Origin: a virus
Strand: one strand, 5' to 3'
Length of the DNA stretch: 46,692 nucleotides
Virus record (IMG/VR): IMGVR_UViG_3300046752_000029
Span: 1-46,692 of that record
A model generated the notes under the pieces. That model was not told where the DNA came from, did not search any database, and saw only the letters and a list, made by a program, of their open reading frames with translations. Of this stretch, positions 7,471 through 14,996 are shown in pieces; the stretch's first letter is position 1, and each line of letters opens with the position of its first letter. Made by a program: the position numbers and the translations under genes.

Positions 7471-7947
7471 ATGACCGAACTAGCAGTTCCTAACCACATC
7501 GCAGAAGAAAGAAAAAAGGAAAGAGAAGAAGCAGCAAGATCAGATGTAGATAAAGCTTATGTCAAAACTGAAGACAGAGTTTTAGATCCTACATTGCTAG
7601 ATAAATCATTACTTGAAAGAATGCCTAATCCCACTGGCTGGCGTATATTGGTTTTACCTTACAAGGGTAAAGGCGTAACCGAAGGTGGCATACACTTAAC
7701 CACATCTACTTTAGATCGAGAATCTTTAGCTACAGTAGTTGCCTATGTTTTAAAAGTAGGTCCTACCGCATATAAAGAAGACGATAAATTTGAAGGCGAG
7801 GCTTGGTGTAAAGAAAAAGATTGGGTATTGATTGGCAGATATGCGGGAGCTCGCTTTCGTTTAGAAGACAATCACGAAGTAAGAATTATTAATGATGACG
7901 AGGTAATCGGTACCATTAATGATCCCGATGATATTAAAACTTTATAG
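7471..7947 (+). CDS. GroES-like co-chaperonin
   Basis: A 158-residue protein whose core (about residues 50-150) reads as a GroES/Cpn10 fold: PTGWRILVLPYKGKGVTEGG, then STLDRESLATVVAYVLKVGP, then CKEKDWVLIGRYAGARFRLE and EVRIINDDEVIGTI. Co-chaperonins cap the host GroEL chamber; phage versions such as T4 gp31 help fold the capsid protein. The position just before scaffold and capsid genes supports that job. A charged N-terminal extension of about 45 residues is absent from bacterial GroES. No GroEL is in the window, so the host chaperonin is the likely partner. Confidence 0.88.
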   Translation: MTELAVPNHIAEERKKEREEAARSDVDKAYVKTEDRVLDPTLLDKSLLERMPNPTGWRILVLPYKGKGVTEGGIHLTTSTLDRESLATVVAYVLKVGPTAYKEDDKFEGEAWCKEKDWVLIGRYAGARFRLEDNHEVRIINDDEVIGTINDPDDIKTL

Positions 7948-7954
7948 GTGATTT

Positions 7955-8953
7955 ATGGCTGAACAAGAATATGCTTTACCAGATATTTCAGAAGAGCAAG
8001 TAGAGAAAGCTGCTTTACCAGTTGGTAAAAGAGCTGATCAAGAAGCTTCTGATGAAACTAAGTTCATTGATCTTGAAGAAAACAAAGATGAACTTAAATC
8101 TATTGAAGAAGACACTATTCAAGAAAACTTTGAAACCAGTGACAAGGTAGTAGAAGAAAACAAAGACAAAGGCGAAGTTGAAAAGAAAGCTGCTTATGCA
8201 CAAAACAGAATTAACAAAGCTGTTGCTCAAGCAAAAGATTTTCAAAGACGCGAACTTATGGCTGTGCAATATGCTAAACAGCTAGAAGAAGAAAACAATA
8301 AATTAAAAGCGACCAAACAATCTTTTGAAAAGACTATGTTTGATAGTCGTAAGAGCGAAACTGATTCAACTATTGAATTAGCTAAACAAGCTCACAAACA
8401 GGCTGTTGAGGCAAACGATGCTGAATCTATAGCAAGAGCTACTGAATTATTGAGTACTGCTATTGCTGAGAAAAAATATATCGAAGCATCTGAACAAAGG
8501 AGCCAGTTTGAAGCAGATTATGACCAAGCGGTAACTCAAGAAGTTGAGAGCCCACTTCCAGAACCACAACAGGTTCAAGAATATGCAGAGCCTTCTCCGA
8601 AGGCACAGTCATGGGCAAATAAAAACTCTTGGTTCGGTCAAGACCGAGTAGCCACTACTGTGGCCCTTACTATTCATGAGCAATTAGCTAATGAAGGTTT
8701 TGATTTAAACTCAGATGAGTATTACAATGAATTAGATAACAGACTTAGGTCGGAAATACCTAATAAGTTTGATAACAACGTGGAAGCTACAAAACCCGTC
8801 CAAACCGTTGCTTCACCATCACGCACTACATCGACTGGACGCAAACCAAGTAATCGAGTGGAGCTCTCTCCAAGCGAGCAAAGACTAGCGAAACGTTTAG
8901 GCGTTTCATTTAAAGATTACGCAATACAAAAAGCGAGGTTACAGAAATCGTGA
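7955..8953 (+). CDS. Scaffolding / capsid assembly protein
   Basis: A 332-residue, acidic, largely helical protein without cysteine, lying between portal and capsid genes where scaffolds normally sit. Residues 60-180 look like a long coiled coil. The C-terminal part has SWANKNSWFGQDRVATTVAL, IHEQLANEGFDLNSDEYYNE and LDNRLRSEIPNKF, which I recognise from scaffold-type proteins of podoviruses. The basic C terminus (SEQRLAKRLGVSFKDYAIQK) may contact the capsid. The ribosome site is AGGTGA. Scaffolds guide procapsid assembly and then leave. The following gene starts inside its stop codon. Confidence 0.82.
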   Translation: MAEQEYALPDISEEQVEKAALPVGKRADQEASDETKFIDLEENKDELKSIEEDTIQENFETSDKVVEENKDKGEVEKKAAYAQNRINKAVAQAKDFQRRELMAVQYAKQLEEENNKLKATKQSFEKTMFDSRKSETDSTIELAKQAHKQAVEANDAESIARATELLSTAIAEKKYIEASEQRSQFEADYDQAVTQEVESPLPEPQQVQEYAEPSPKAQSWANKNSWFGQDRVATTVALTIHEQLANEGFDLNSDEYYNELDNRLRSEIPNKFDNNVEATKPVQTVASPSRTTSTGRKPSNRVELSPSEQRLAKRLGVSFKDYAIQKARLQKS

Positions 8954-9420
8954 ATAAAGAAACTAAAACTGAAAAAAGGGCACCTAGAGCTGAAGAATCT
9001 AGGGAAACAAAAAAGGCTAAGACTCCTTGGAAGCCGCCTTCCATGTTAGAGGTTCCTAGTGATCCTCCAGCTGGTACGGTCTACCGATGGATAAGAGCCG
9101 AGACGTTAGGTCAAGAAGACCGAACTAATGTTTCCAAAAGATTCCGAGAGGGCTGGGAGCCAGTGAAACCAGAAGAAGTTCCTGGTTACGATTATCCAAC
9201 CGTCGATGATGGTCGTCACGCGGGCGTCATTGGAGTGGGTGGTTTGATACTCTGCAAAATAGACAAAGAAATTGTCGAACAAAGATCTGAGTATTTTAGT
9301 CAAGCCACACAAAATCAAATGACGGCAGTGGACAATGACCTTATGCGTGAAGAAAACCCTGCAATGCCTATCTCTAGGGAAAGGAAAAGCAAGGTTACAT
9401 TTGGTGGAGGGGGTAAATAA
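8950..9420 (+). CDS. Conserved hypothetical protein between scaffold and decoration genes
   Basis: A 156-residue protein with a basic N terminus (EKRAPRAEESRETKKAK) and the conserved-looking stretch GTVYRWIRAETLGQEDRTNV, SKRFREGWEPVKPEEVPGYD, HAGVIGVGGLILCKIDKEIV. I recall similar proteins just before capsid genes in pelagiphage-type genomes, function unknown. The start is GTG at 8950, overlapping the scaffold stop (GTGA), so translation is likely coupled. Its C-terminal Gly-rich end (VTFGGGGK) is unusual. A structural or capsid-maturation role is inferred only from position. Confidence 0.75.
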   Translation: MNKETKTEKRAPRAEESRETKKAKTPWKPPSMLEVPSDPPAGTVYRWIRAETLGQEDRTNVSKRFREGWEPVKPEEVPGYDYPTVDDGRHAGVIGVGGLILCKIDKEIVEQRSEYFSQATQNQMTAVDNDLMREENPAMPISRERKSKVTFGGGGK

Positions 9421-9465
9421 CTTCCTCTGATTTATTAATAGTTTGGAATTTAAAGTCGAAAAAAC

Positions 9466-10053
9466 ATGGCAAACGAAACTACTAAAATGGGATTAATCCC
9501 TGTTAGAAAAGTCGGTGGACAATCATGGACTGGCGGCCAACAAAAATACAGAATCGCGAGTGGCGCGACTACTGCTATTTTCCAAGGTGATTTGGTAACT
9601 CAACTTACTGCGGGAACTATTGGTAGGCATGCTGCCTCTGGTACTGTACCAATTGTTGGAGTCTTCAATGGCTGTTCATACACTGACCCTACTAGTGGTG
9701 AAACAGTATTTAGTAACAGTTACCCCGGCAGCATTGCTGCTAGTGATATTGTTGCTAATGTTATCGATGACCCAATGGTTCAATTTTCTATTCAATCAGA
9801 CGAGGCTTTCCCCGTAACTGATTTGTTTGGTAACTTTGATATCGTTGATTCATCTCCTGTCGGCGACACAAAAACTGGAACTTCTAATATGCAATTAGAT
9901 ACTTCAACTGGTGCTACTACAGCAACTTTACCTTTGAAGGCTATTGACATTTCACAAGATCCAGAAAATTCCGACGTAGCTAGCGCAGGCACAAACGTAG
10001 TAGTGGTTATTCAAAACCACATTATGGGTGCTAAAAGCGCTGGATTAGCGTAG
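9466..10053 (+). CDS. Probable head decoration / cement protein
   Basis: A 195-residue protein of beta-rich composition (Thr, Ser, Gly, Val), placed directly before the major capsid gene. It starts MANETTKMGLIPVRKVGGQS and includes IASGATTAIFQGDLVTQLTA and a C-terminal VVVVIQNHIMGAKS, a pattern I associate with structural proteins adjacent to the capsid gene in marine phages. Position, size and composition fit a capsid-stabilising protein. No catalytic motif is seen. The alternative is a minor head protein. Confidence 0.72.
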   Translation: MANETTKMGLIPVRKVGGQSWTGGQQKYRIASGATTAIFQGDLVTQLTAGTIGRHAASGTVPIVGVFNGCSYTDPTSGETVFSNSYPGSIAASDIVANVIDDPMVQFSIQSDEAFPVTDLFGNFDIVDSSPVGDTKTGTSNMQLDTSTGATTATLPLKAIDISQDPENSDVASAGTNVVVVIQNHIMGAKSAGLA

Positions 10054-10063
10054 AGGTTTAATA

Positions 10064-10972
10064 ATGGCAATTTCTAGAGCACAATTAGCGAAAGAATTAG
10101 AACCAGGATTAAACGCCCTTTTCGGTTTAGAGTACAACAGGTACGAAAACGAGCACGCTGAAATCTTTGATACTGAATCTTCTGACAGAGCGTTTGAAGA
10201 AGAAGTATTACTAGTAGGTTTCGGAAATGCTCCAACTAAAGCTGAAGGGCAAGGCGTAAATTTTGATACAGCAATGGAGTCATACACTGCTCGATACTCT
10301 CACGAAACAATTGCATTAGCATTTGCTTTGACTGAAGAAGCTATCGAAGATAATTTGTATGACAAACTTGGCGCGAGATATACTAAAGCATTAGCTAGAA
10401 GTATGGCTCACACTAAGCAAGTTAAAGCTGCTTCTGTATTAAATAACGCTTTTAACTCAAGCTTTACTGGTGGTGATGGGAAGGAGCTTTGTGCTACTGA
10501 TCACCCATTAGCAAGCGGCGGAACTTTTGCAAACGAACCTAGCACTGATGCTGATTTGAACGAAACTTCATTAGAAGCGGCGTTGATCGATATTGCTAAC
10601 TTTAAAGATGACCGAGACATGATCTTGGCTCTTCAAGGTATGAAATTAATCGTTCCTACAAATCTACAGTTCGTTGCTGATAGACTGTTACAAACACCTG
10701 GTAGAGTAAGTACTGCTGATAACGATATTAATGCTATTAGAAACATGGGAATGTTACCTGATGGCTATGTTGTAAATCACTTCTTGACAGATACAGATGC
10801 GTTCTTCCTCAAAACTGATTGCCCAGATGGGTTTAAACATTTTGAAAGAACTCCTTTGTCAACTGCAATGGAAGGTGATTTTGATACTGGTAATATGCGT
10901 TTCAAGGCTAGAGAAAGATATTCATTTGGTTTCTCTAACCCAAGAGCAGTTTACGGATCTAAAGGAGCTTAA
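10064..10972 (+). CDS. Major capsid protein (HK97 fold)
   Basis: A 302-residue protein that would form the icosahedral shell. Features are the N-terminal LEPGLNALFGLEYNRYENEH, the long helix ALAFALTEEAIEDNLYDKLG continuing to KALARSMAHTKQVKAASVLN (the spine helix of HK97-type capsids of the Mu gpT-like class), KLIVPTNLQFVADRLL, and the C-terminal KARERYSFGFSNPRAVYGSK. No cleavage protease gene lies nearby. The order scaffold, decoration, capsid and then a strong terminator fits. The AGAGG ribosome site precedes the ATG. Confidence 0.93.
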   Translation: MAISRAQLAKELEPGLNALFGLEYNRYENEHAEIFDTESSDRAFEEEVLLVGFGNAPTKAEGQGVNFDTAMESYTARYSHETIALAFALTEEAIEDNLYDKLGARYTKALARSMAHTKQVKAASVLNNAFNSSFTGGDGKELCATDHPLASGGTFANEPSTDADLNETSLEAALIDIANFKDDRDMILALQGMKLIVPTNLQFVADRLLQTPGRVSTADNDINAIRNMGMLPDGYVVNHFLTDTDAFFLKTDCPDGFKHFERTPLSTAMEGDFDTGNMRFKARERYSFGFSNPRAVYGSKGA

Positions 10973-11027
10973 TCTTAGTACTGATTTATAAGAAGTAAAT
11001 CCCACTTTTTAACTCAAGGGATAAAAG

Positions 11028-11055
11028 AAAGGCATCGACGGATGCCTTTTTTTTT
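11028..11055 (+). terminator. Rho-independent terminator after capsid gene
   Basis: GGCATC (11031-11036), a GACG loop and GATGCC (11041-11046), flanked by AAA on the left and followed by nine Ts. It is a textbook intrinsic terminator 55 bases past the capsid stop and would end or attenuate the head-gene transcript. Confidence 0.93.
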
Positions 11056-11152
11056 GGCAGAAAAATTGCTATCCTATGACAACTAGGATTAATTTTCCGT
11101 TACTGACTGACCTAGCAGACTCGCCAAGACAGTAACACTACGGAGGTAAAAA
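11056..11152 (+). promoter_or_regulatory. Structured leader before decoration-type gene
   Basis: Two inverted repeats lie between the terminator and the next gene: ATCCTA/TAGGAT (11071-11076 and 11084-11089) and GTTACTG/CAGTAAC (11099-11105 and 11130-11136). The leader ends in a strong GGAGG (11142-11146) seven bases before the ATG. A promoter for the following genes is expected here, but I see no convincing -35/-10 pair. Confidence 0.5.
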
Positions 11153-11635
11153 ATGGCAAACTCAACTTTTAACGGTCCAGTTAGATCTGAGAATGGTTTT
11201 AAAACTATTATCAAAGATAGCACAACTGGCGGATTAACTAATGAAATGACTATGTCAACTTACAGCACTTCTATTACAATTGCTGCTTCTGGAACTTCTC
11301 ACAAAGAAGCTTCTATTGGAATACCATCAAACTTTATTCCAATGGGTGTAGCGATAACTGTAACTGGTGCCGCTGCTAACGCAGTAAATTTAGTAGATAT
11401 TGGTACTGATGCAGATACTGATGGTTTTGTAGATGGAATCTCAATAGCTATTAACTCAACTGGTTTCAAAGGGTTCTTCCCTTGTAACGGAGTTTTAGGT
11501 ATGTCTGGTGGTACTACAACTGCAGCTACTGAAACAGCTGATGAAGTGGAAGTAGTTATTTCTGGAACAGCAGGAGCTGGTGGAGTAATCGCATTAAAAT
11601 TCTTTGGAATCGCGTCTGACTCACCAACTGCATAA
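11153..11635 (+). CDS. Virion structural protein, beta-rich
   Basis: A 160-residue protein, Thr/Ala/Gly-rich and poor in charged residues, beginning MANSTFNGPVRSENGFKTI. This start is familiar from marine phage structural proteins encoded right after the capsid gene, where they are taken as head fibre or decoration proteins. It has the strongest ribosome site in the region (GGAGG), consistent with an abundant virion component, and a structured leader that follows the capsid terminator. No enzymatic motif is seen. The following gene has a similar composition. Confidence 0.75.
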   Translation: MANSTFNGPVRSENGFKTIIKDSTTGGLTNEMTMSTYSTSITIAASGTSHKEASIGIPSNFIPMGVAITVTGAAANAVNLVDIGTDADTDGFVDGISIAINSTGFKGFFPCNGVLGMSGGTTTAATETADEVEVVISGTAGAGGVIALKFFGIASDSPTA

Positions 11636-11647
11636 TAGGAGCTAACT

Positions 11648-11923
11648 ATGGCAACTTCTGATGTTATAACAGCTTCTGTAACTTCAACTGGCGACATGAC
11701 CACTAATCGTTCAAGACTTCGCGGTTTTGTAGTTTCAGGTGGAGCTTCAGATGGCACAGTTACTTTTAAAAATACTAGTTCAGGAGCAACACTGTTGGTG
11801 TTGCCCGTGAATGCTGACACTACAGAAACATTAAATATTCCAGACAATGGCGTATTGTTTTCTAGTGGCATACATGCAACTTTATCTAACATAGATAGAG
11901 TGACTATATTTTTTACAGGTTAA
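11648..11923 (+). CDS. Small beta-rich virion protein
   Basis: A 91-residue Ser/Thr/Gly-rich protein. The pattern RLRGFVVSGGASDGTVTFKN followed by GATLLVLPVNADTTETLNIP and NGVLFSSGIHATLSNIDRVT resembles small jelly-roll-like decoration proteins that recur in phages. It has a good AGGAG site and lies 12 bases after the previous structural gene. The most likely role is a minor head or neck decoration; the exact assignment is uncertain. Confidence 0.68.
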   Translation: MATSDVITASVTSTGDMTTNRSRLRGFVVSGGASDGTVTFKNTSSGATLLVLPVNADTTETLNIPDNGVLFSSGIHATLSNIDRVTIFFTG

Positions 11924-11936
11924 TAAGGAGCATTAA

Positions 11937-12092
11937 ATGGTTTATAAAAAAACTAAAGGCTATGGCAAAGGCGGCATGGCTAAAAAAACTAAAGGCTATC
12001 GTAGCGGCGGTATGATGAAAAAAACCAAAGGCTACAGAGCTGGTGGTAAAGCAACTAAAGGTTACAGTAGAGGCGGCGCTGCTAAAAAATAA
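11937..12092 (+). CDS. 51-residue tandem-repeat basic peptide (KKTKGYxxGG)
   Basis: A real small gene of 51 codons, preceded by AAGGAG with six-base spacing. The protein consists of about four copies of a repeat close to KKTKGYxxGG (KKTKGYGKGG, KKTKGYRSGG, KKTKGYRAGG, then the shorter KATKGYSRGG). It is very basic, rich in Gly and Tyr and lacks hydrophobic residues, so it is probably disordered. I recall such Lys-Gly-Tyr repeat peptides in other marine phages near neck genes. Possible roles are binding DNA in the virion or acting as a flexible linker; neither is shown. Confidence 0.85.
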   Translation: MVYKKTKGYGKGGMAKKTKGYRSGGMMKKTKGYRAGGKATKGYSRGGAAKK

Positions 12093-12115
12093 ATAAAAAG
12101 AAGATTGAGGTATAA

Positions 12116-12796
12116 ATGCCATATTTGATGAGCAATGTCCCATACTTTAAATGTTGGGTCAGAAGAGAGTTCACATGTAATCATTTACGCTATCATGGAG
12201 AGTATTTACATGCGCTAGCAATAGCCGTAAATACTATCCCTGATAGATCACTGAGCTTTCAAGTTGTCTTTACCGGGTGCGAGATAGATGACGAGGATTG
12301 GAAAGAAGGCAATATTCACGGCGGTGCTATGTGGGCAAGAATGCCTATTCAAGCATTAGTAGCTGATGTACCTTTAGATGAATGGCCAGAACCTATGGAA
12401 GATCATTTGTGTCAACCATGGGATTGTGAATCTAGACATCATTCAATCATAACTATGGATAGAGTAAGTTCTTCGCCATGGATGTGTAAGATCGATAATA
12501 AATTTTATCAAGGTAAATATTTATTTACTGTAGATTACACAGACCATGAGATAGCAGATGATCCTGCTCAACATAAGCAATCACATGTGATATATTTAAC
12601 AGACGCTGGAAAGTGGACTGGTAATATAGTTGCACTTCCTAACAATAGAGTTAGAGCAACTAGCCCAGCTTTGTGGAGAACTGGCGAAGGAGCACCTGAT
12701 TTTACTCCTTCACAGCATCTGCATTCTGCTGAAGGTCATGAAAGTTATTTAGATCCTAGGATAACTTTTAATAATTTATATAGTGATGAGGATTAA
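12116..12796 (+). CDS. Conserved hypothetical protein of the neck region
   Basis: A 226-residue protein that is Trp-, His- and Cys-rich for a phage structural region, starting MPYLMSNVPYFKCWVRREFT. Notable segments are VVFTGCEIDDEDWKEGNIHG, GAMWARMPIQALVADVPLDE and GKYLFTVDYTDHEIADDPAQ. It is encoded between decoration-type and adaptor genes in a tightly packed order, and has a GAGG ribosome site. I recall homologues at the same place in marine podoviruses, with no known role. The many Cys/His residues might bind metal. It does not resemble a known tail enzyme. Confidence 0.72.
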   Translation: MPYLMSNVPYFKCWVRREFTCNHLRYHGEYLHALAIAVNTIPDRSLSFQVVFTGCEIDDEDWKEGNIHGGAMWARMPIQALVADVPLDEWPEPMEDHLCQPWDCESRHHSIITMDRVSSSPWMCKIDNKFYQGKYLFTVDYTDHEIADDPAQHKQSHVIYLTDAGKWTGNIVALPNNRVRATSPALWRTGEGAPDFTPSQHLHSAEGHESYLDPRITFNNLYSDED

Positions 12797-12798
12797 AC

Positions 12799-13464
12799 AT
12801 GGCAACATCAAACAGTACAGACTTTGAACCAAATGTCGCAGAGTTTATTGAAGAAGCTTATGAAAGATGTGGGTTAGAGTTAAGAACTGGATATGATTTA
12901 AAATCTGCAAGAAGATCTATTAATCTTATGTTAGCTGAGTGGGCTAACAGAGGATTAAATCAATGGACAATATCTGAGGCCACACAAACAGTTACTGAGG
13001 GCACTAGAGAATATACTTTAGATTCTAGCGTTATAGATGTTTTAGATGTAGTGTTAAGAAGAACCGAAGGCTCAACTACTACTGATACACAAATGTCTAG
13101 AGTAAGTAGAAGTGAATACATAAACATTCCAACTAAAGGAACCAAAGCTAGACCTAATCAATATTTTTTAGATAAACAAAATACCCCGGTTTTAAAAGTA
13201 TGGCCAGCCCCAGAAAATTCTACAGATATTTTAGTTTTTAATAAAATGGTAAGAATGGATGATGCTGACAAAGCAACCAACACTATGGATTTACCATTTA
13301 GATTTTATCCTTGTTTTGTAGCTGGCTTGGCGTACTACTTATCTATGAAAAGAAACCCACAATTAACAGAACAATTAAAAATAATATACGAAGAAGAATT
13401 TAGAAGAGCTGCTGATGAAGATGGAGATCGAGCATCTTTTAGAATCAATCCTTCACAAAGTTAA
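12799..13464 (+). CDS. Head-to-tail adaptor (P22 gp4-like)
   Basis: A 221-residue protein with the N-terminal helical signature of podovirus neck adaptors: FIEEAYERCGLELRTGYDLK followed by SARRSINLMLAEWANRGLNQ and W. The central beta part ends REYTLDSSVIDVLDVVL, then a C-terminal helical region (PFRFYPCFVAGLAYYLSMKR). P22 gp4 and similar adaptors bind under the portal and connect it to the tail, so the product is expected in the virion neck. It lies two bases after the preceding gene and in the usual neck order. Strict assignment between adaptor and tail accessory factor would need structural comparison. Confidence 0.8.
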   Translation: MATSNSTDFEPNVAEFIEEAYERCGLELRTGYDLKSARRSINLMLAEWANRGLNQWTISEATQTVTEGTREYTLDSSVIDVLDVVLRRTEGSTTTDTQMSRVSRSEYINIPTKGTKARPNQYFLDKQNTPVLKVWPAPENSTDILVFNKMVRMDDADKATNTMDLPFRFYPCFVAGLAYYLSMKRNPQLTEQLKIIYEEEFRRAADEDGDRASFRINPSQS

Positions 13465-13466
13465 TA

Positions 13467-14288
13467 ATGGCTTACGCAAAAGGTAAACAAGCATACGGAA
13501 TATGCGACATATCTGGGTTTAGATACAAACTAAAAGATATGAAAAGAACTTGGGACGGCTTATTAGTGGGTCCTGATCAATGGAGCCCAAAACACCCTCA
13601 ATTAGAACCAAGAACTCATGCAGCTGATCCAGAAGCTTTATTCAATCCTAGACCAGATAGAACAGAAGATGGCGGGACTGGTTTTGTTGTTGTAACTGCA
13701 CCAAGCATAACAAAAAACTTTTCTATGTTGTCTAGTACTATTCCTAGCAAATTTGAATTAGCTAAATTATCTGGCAACCTAGGGGATATTAGTGTCCTTG
13801 AAAATAGTAGGCCGCCAATATCTGTAGACTTGTCTGGAGTATCTGCAACTAGTTCTTTAGGAACAACAACCGTTACGGGTAACATAAGCACAACTGTTGA
13901 CGTAACTAGTTCACAATTACTTGGATTAACTGGATCAATAACTGTTACTTCAAACTTTACAGAATACGAAGTTAGGGTAGCTTCTTTTGGAGGCGGTAAT
14001 AGATACTTTATAGATAGTGTTGTCTATCCTACATTAAATTTATCTGAGGGCAGTACTTATAGATTTGATCAATCTGATTCATCTAATTCTGGGCACCCAT
14101 TAAGATTTTCTACTACTGCCAATGGTACACATGGCGGAGGCACAGAATATACAACAGGAGTTACCACTAACGGAACACCTGGAAGTTCGGGTGCTTATAC
14201 ACAAATAACTGTAGCAGTAGGAGCTCCAACACTTTATTATTACTGTACTAATCATTCTGGCATGGGAGGTCAAGCAAACACTCCTTAG
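13467..14288 (+). CDS. Virion protein with C-terminal plastocyanin-like (cupredoxin) domain
   Basis: A 273-residue protein. Residues 1-70 (AYGICDISGFRYKLKDMKRT) resemble a conserved N terminus of phage neck/tail proteins. Residues about 75-165 are Thr/Ser/Val-rich and beta. Residues about 167-270 look like a cupredoxin: SSNSGHPLRFST supplies H210 and YYYCTNHSGMGG supplies C260, H263 and M266, which is the His...Cys-x2-His-x2-Met ligand order of type-1 copper proteins. Copper binding itself is inferred. Similar domains occur in other marine phage structural proteins. The stop is followed by an extended -10 box for the next gene. Its role in the virion is unknown. Confidence 0.78.
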   Translation: MAYAKGKQAYGICDISGFRYKLKDMKRTWDGLLVGPDQWSPKHPQLEPRTHAADPEALFNPRPDRTEDGGTGFVVVTAPSITKNFSMLSSTIPSKFELAKLSGNLGDISVLENSRPPISVDLSGVSATSSLGTTTVTGNISTTVDVTSSQLLGLTGSITVTSNFTEYEVRVASFGGGNRYFIDSVVYPTLNLSEGSTYRFDQSDSSNSGHPLRFSTTANGTHGGGTEYTTGVTTNGTPGSSGAYTQITVAVGAPTLYYYCTNHSGMGGQANTP

Positions 14289-14290
14289 TT

Positions 14291-14299
14291 TGATATAAT
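14291..14299 (+). promoter_or_regulatory. Extended -10 promoter just before a start codon
   Basis: TGATATAAT has the extended -10 form TGnTATAAT; the ATG of the next gene begins six bases later at 14306. A transcript started about seven bases after the box would have essentially no 5' leader. No good -35 is seen, as is normal for extended -10 promoters. Confidence 0.55.
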
Positions 14300-14305
14300 T
14301 TAATT

Positions 14306-14986
14306 ATGACTTATACACAGCTACAAGATTTAATTAAAAACTTTTGTGATAGCACAGAAACTACTTTTGTTAATACTATTGCAGACTTTATTAAAAATTC
14401 AGAAGAAAGAATATTTCAACTAGTAGAATTTGATTTTTTTAGAAAGAATGTAACTGGAGTATTTACTGCTGGAAATAGATTTTTAACAACACCTTCAGAT
14501 TATATAGCCAGTTTTTCTCTAGCAGTATTGGATTCTGGCGGGGATTATCATTACCTTTTAAAAAAACATCCTACATTTATGCAAGAATATTCAGAAGATC
14601 CAGCTGATACTAACTTGAGAGGATTGCCTTTGTACTACGCTGATTTTGATAAAGAACTTTCTACAGCATCTAACAATGGATCTACCATAACAGTAAGTCC
14701 AGTACCAGATGCAAACTACAATGCAGAACTTCATTATCTTTACAAACCAGCTTCTTTAACTTCTGGTTCTGGTAGCGGTACTACTTGGCTATCAACAAAT
14801 GCAAGAAGCGCTTTGCTATACGGTTCTTTAGTTGAGGCTTATACTTTTTTAAAAGGAGAACCAGACATATTAGCTCAATACGAAAAAAGATTTATGGAAG
14901 AAATAGCAAGACTTAAAAATAGAGCAGAGGGCAGAAGTAGAAGAGATGAATATAGGGCTGACGCACTAAGAACAAATGTAACTTAA
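14306..14986 (+). CDS. Neck / tail-tube connector protein (T7 gp11-like)
   Basis: A 226-residue protein with segments typical of podovirus tail tubular A or adaptor proteins: FVNTIADFIKNSEERIFQLV, then TAGNRFLTTPSDYIASFSLA, then LPLYYADFDKELSTASNNGS, and NARSALLYGSLVEAYTFLKG with EPDILAQYEKRFMEEIARLK. This family sits beneath the portal and links it to the nozzle. The helical N and C termini flank a beta core. The gene is preceded by an extended -10 box with no obvious ribosome site, suggesting leaderless translation in addition to read-through from upstream. Confidence 0.8.
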   Translation: MTYTQLQDLIKNFCDSTETTFVNTIADFIKNSEERIFQLVEFDFFRKNVTGVFTAGNRFLTTPSDYIASFSLAVLDSGGDYHYLLKKHPTFMQEYSEDPADTNLRGLPLYYADFDKELSTASNNGSTITVSPVPDANYNAELHYLYKPASLTSGSGSGTTWLSTNARSALLYGSLVEAYTFLKGEPDILAQYEKRFMEEIARLKNRAEGRSRRDEYRADALRTNVT

Positions 14987-14996
14987 AGAGAAAAAA

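Noticed and set aside
11299-11892. Long antisense ORF of 197 codons across two structural genes
   Set aside because: Ser/Val/Pro-rich shadow of the plus-strand beta-rich genes, spans two genes and their gap, with no ribosome site.
11937-12092. CRISPR-like repeats
   Set aside because: The repeats are in frame and encode a peptide; there are no spacers.
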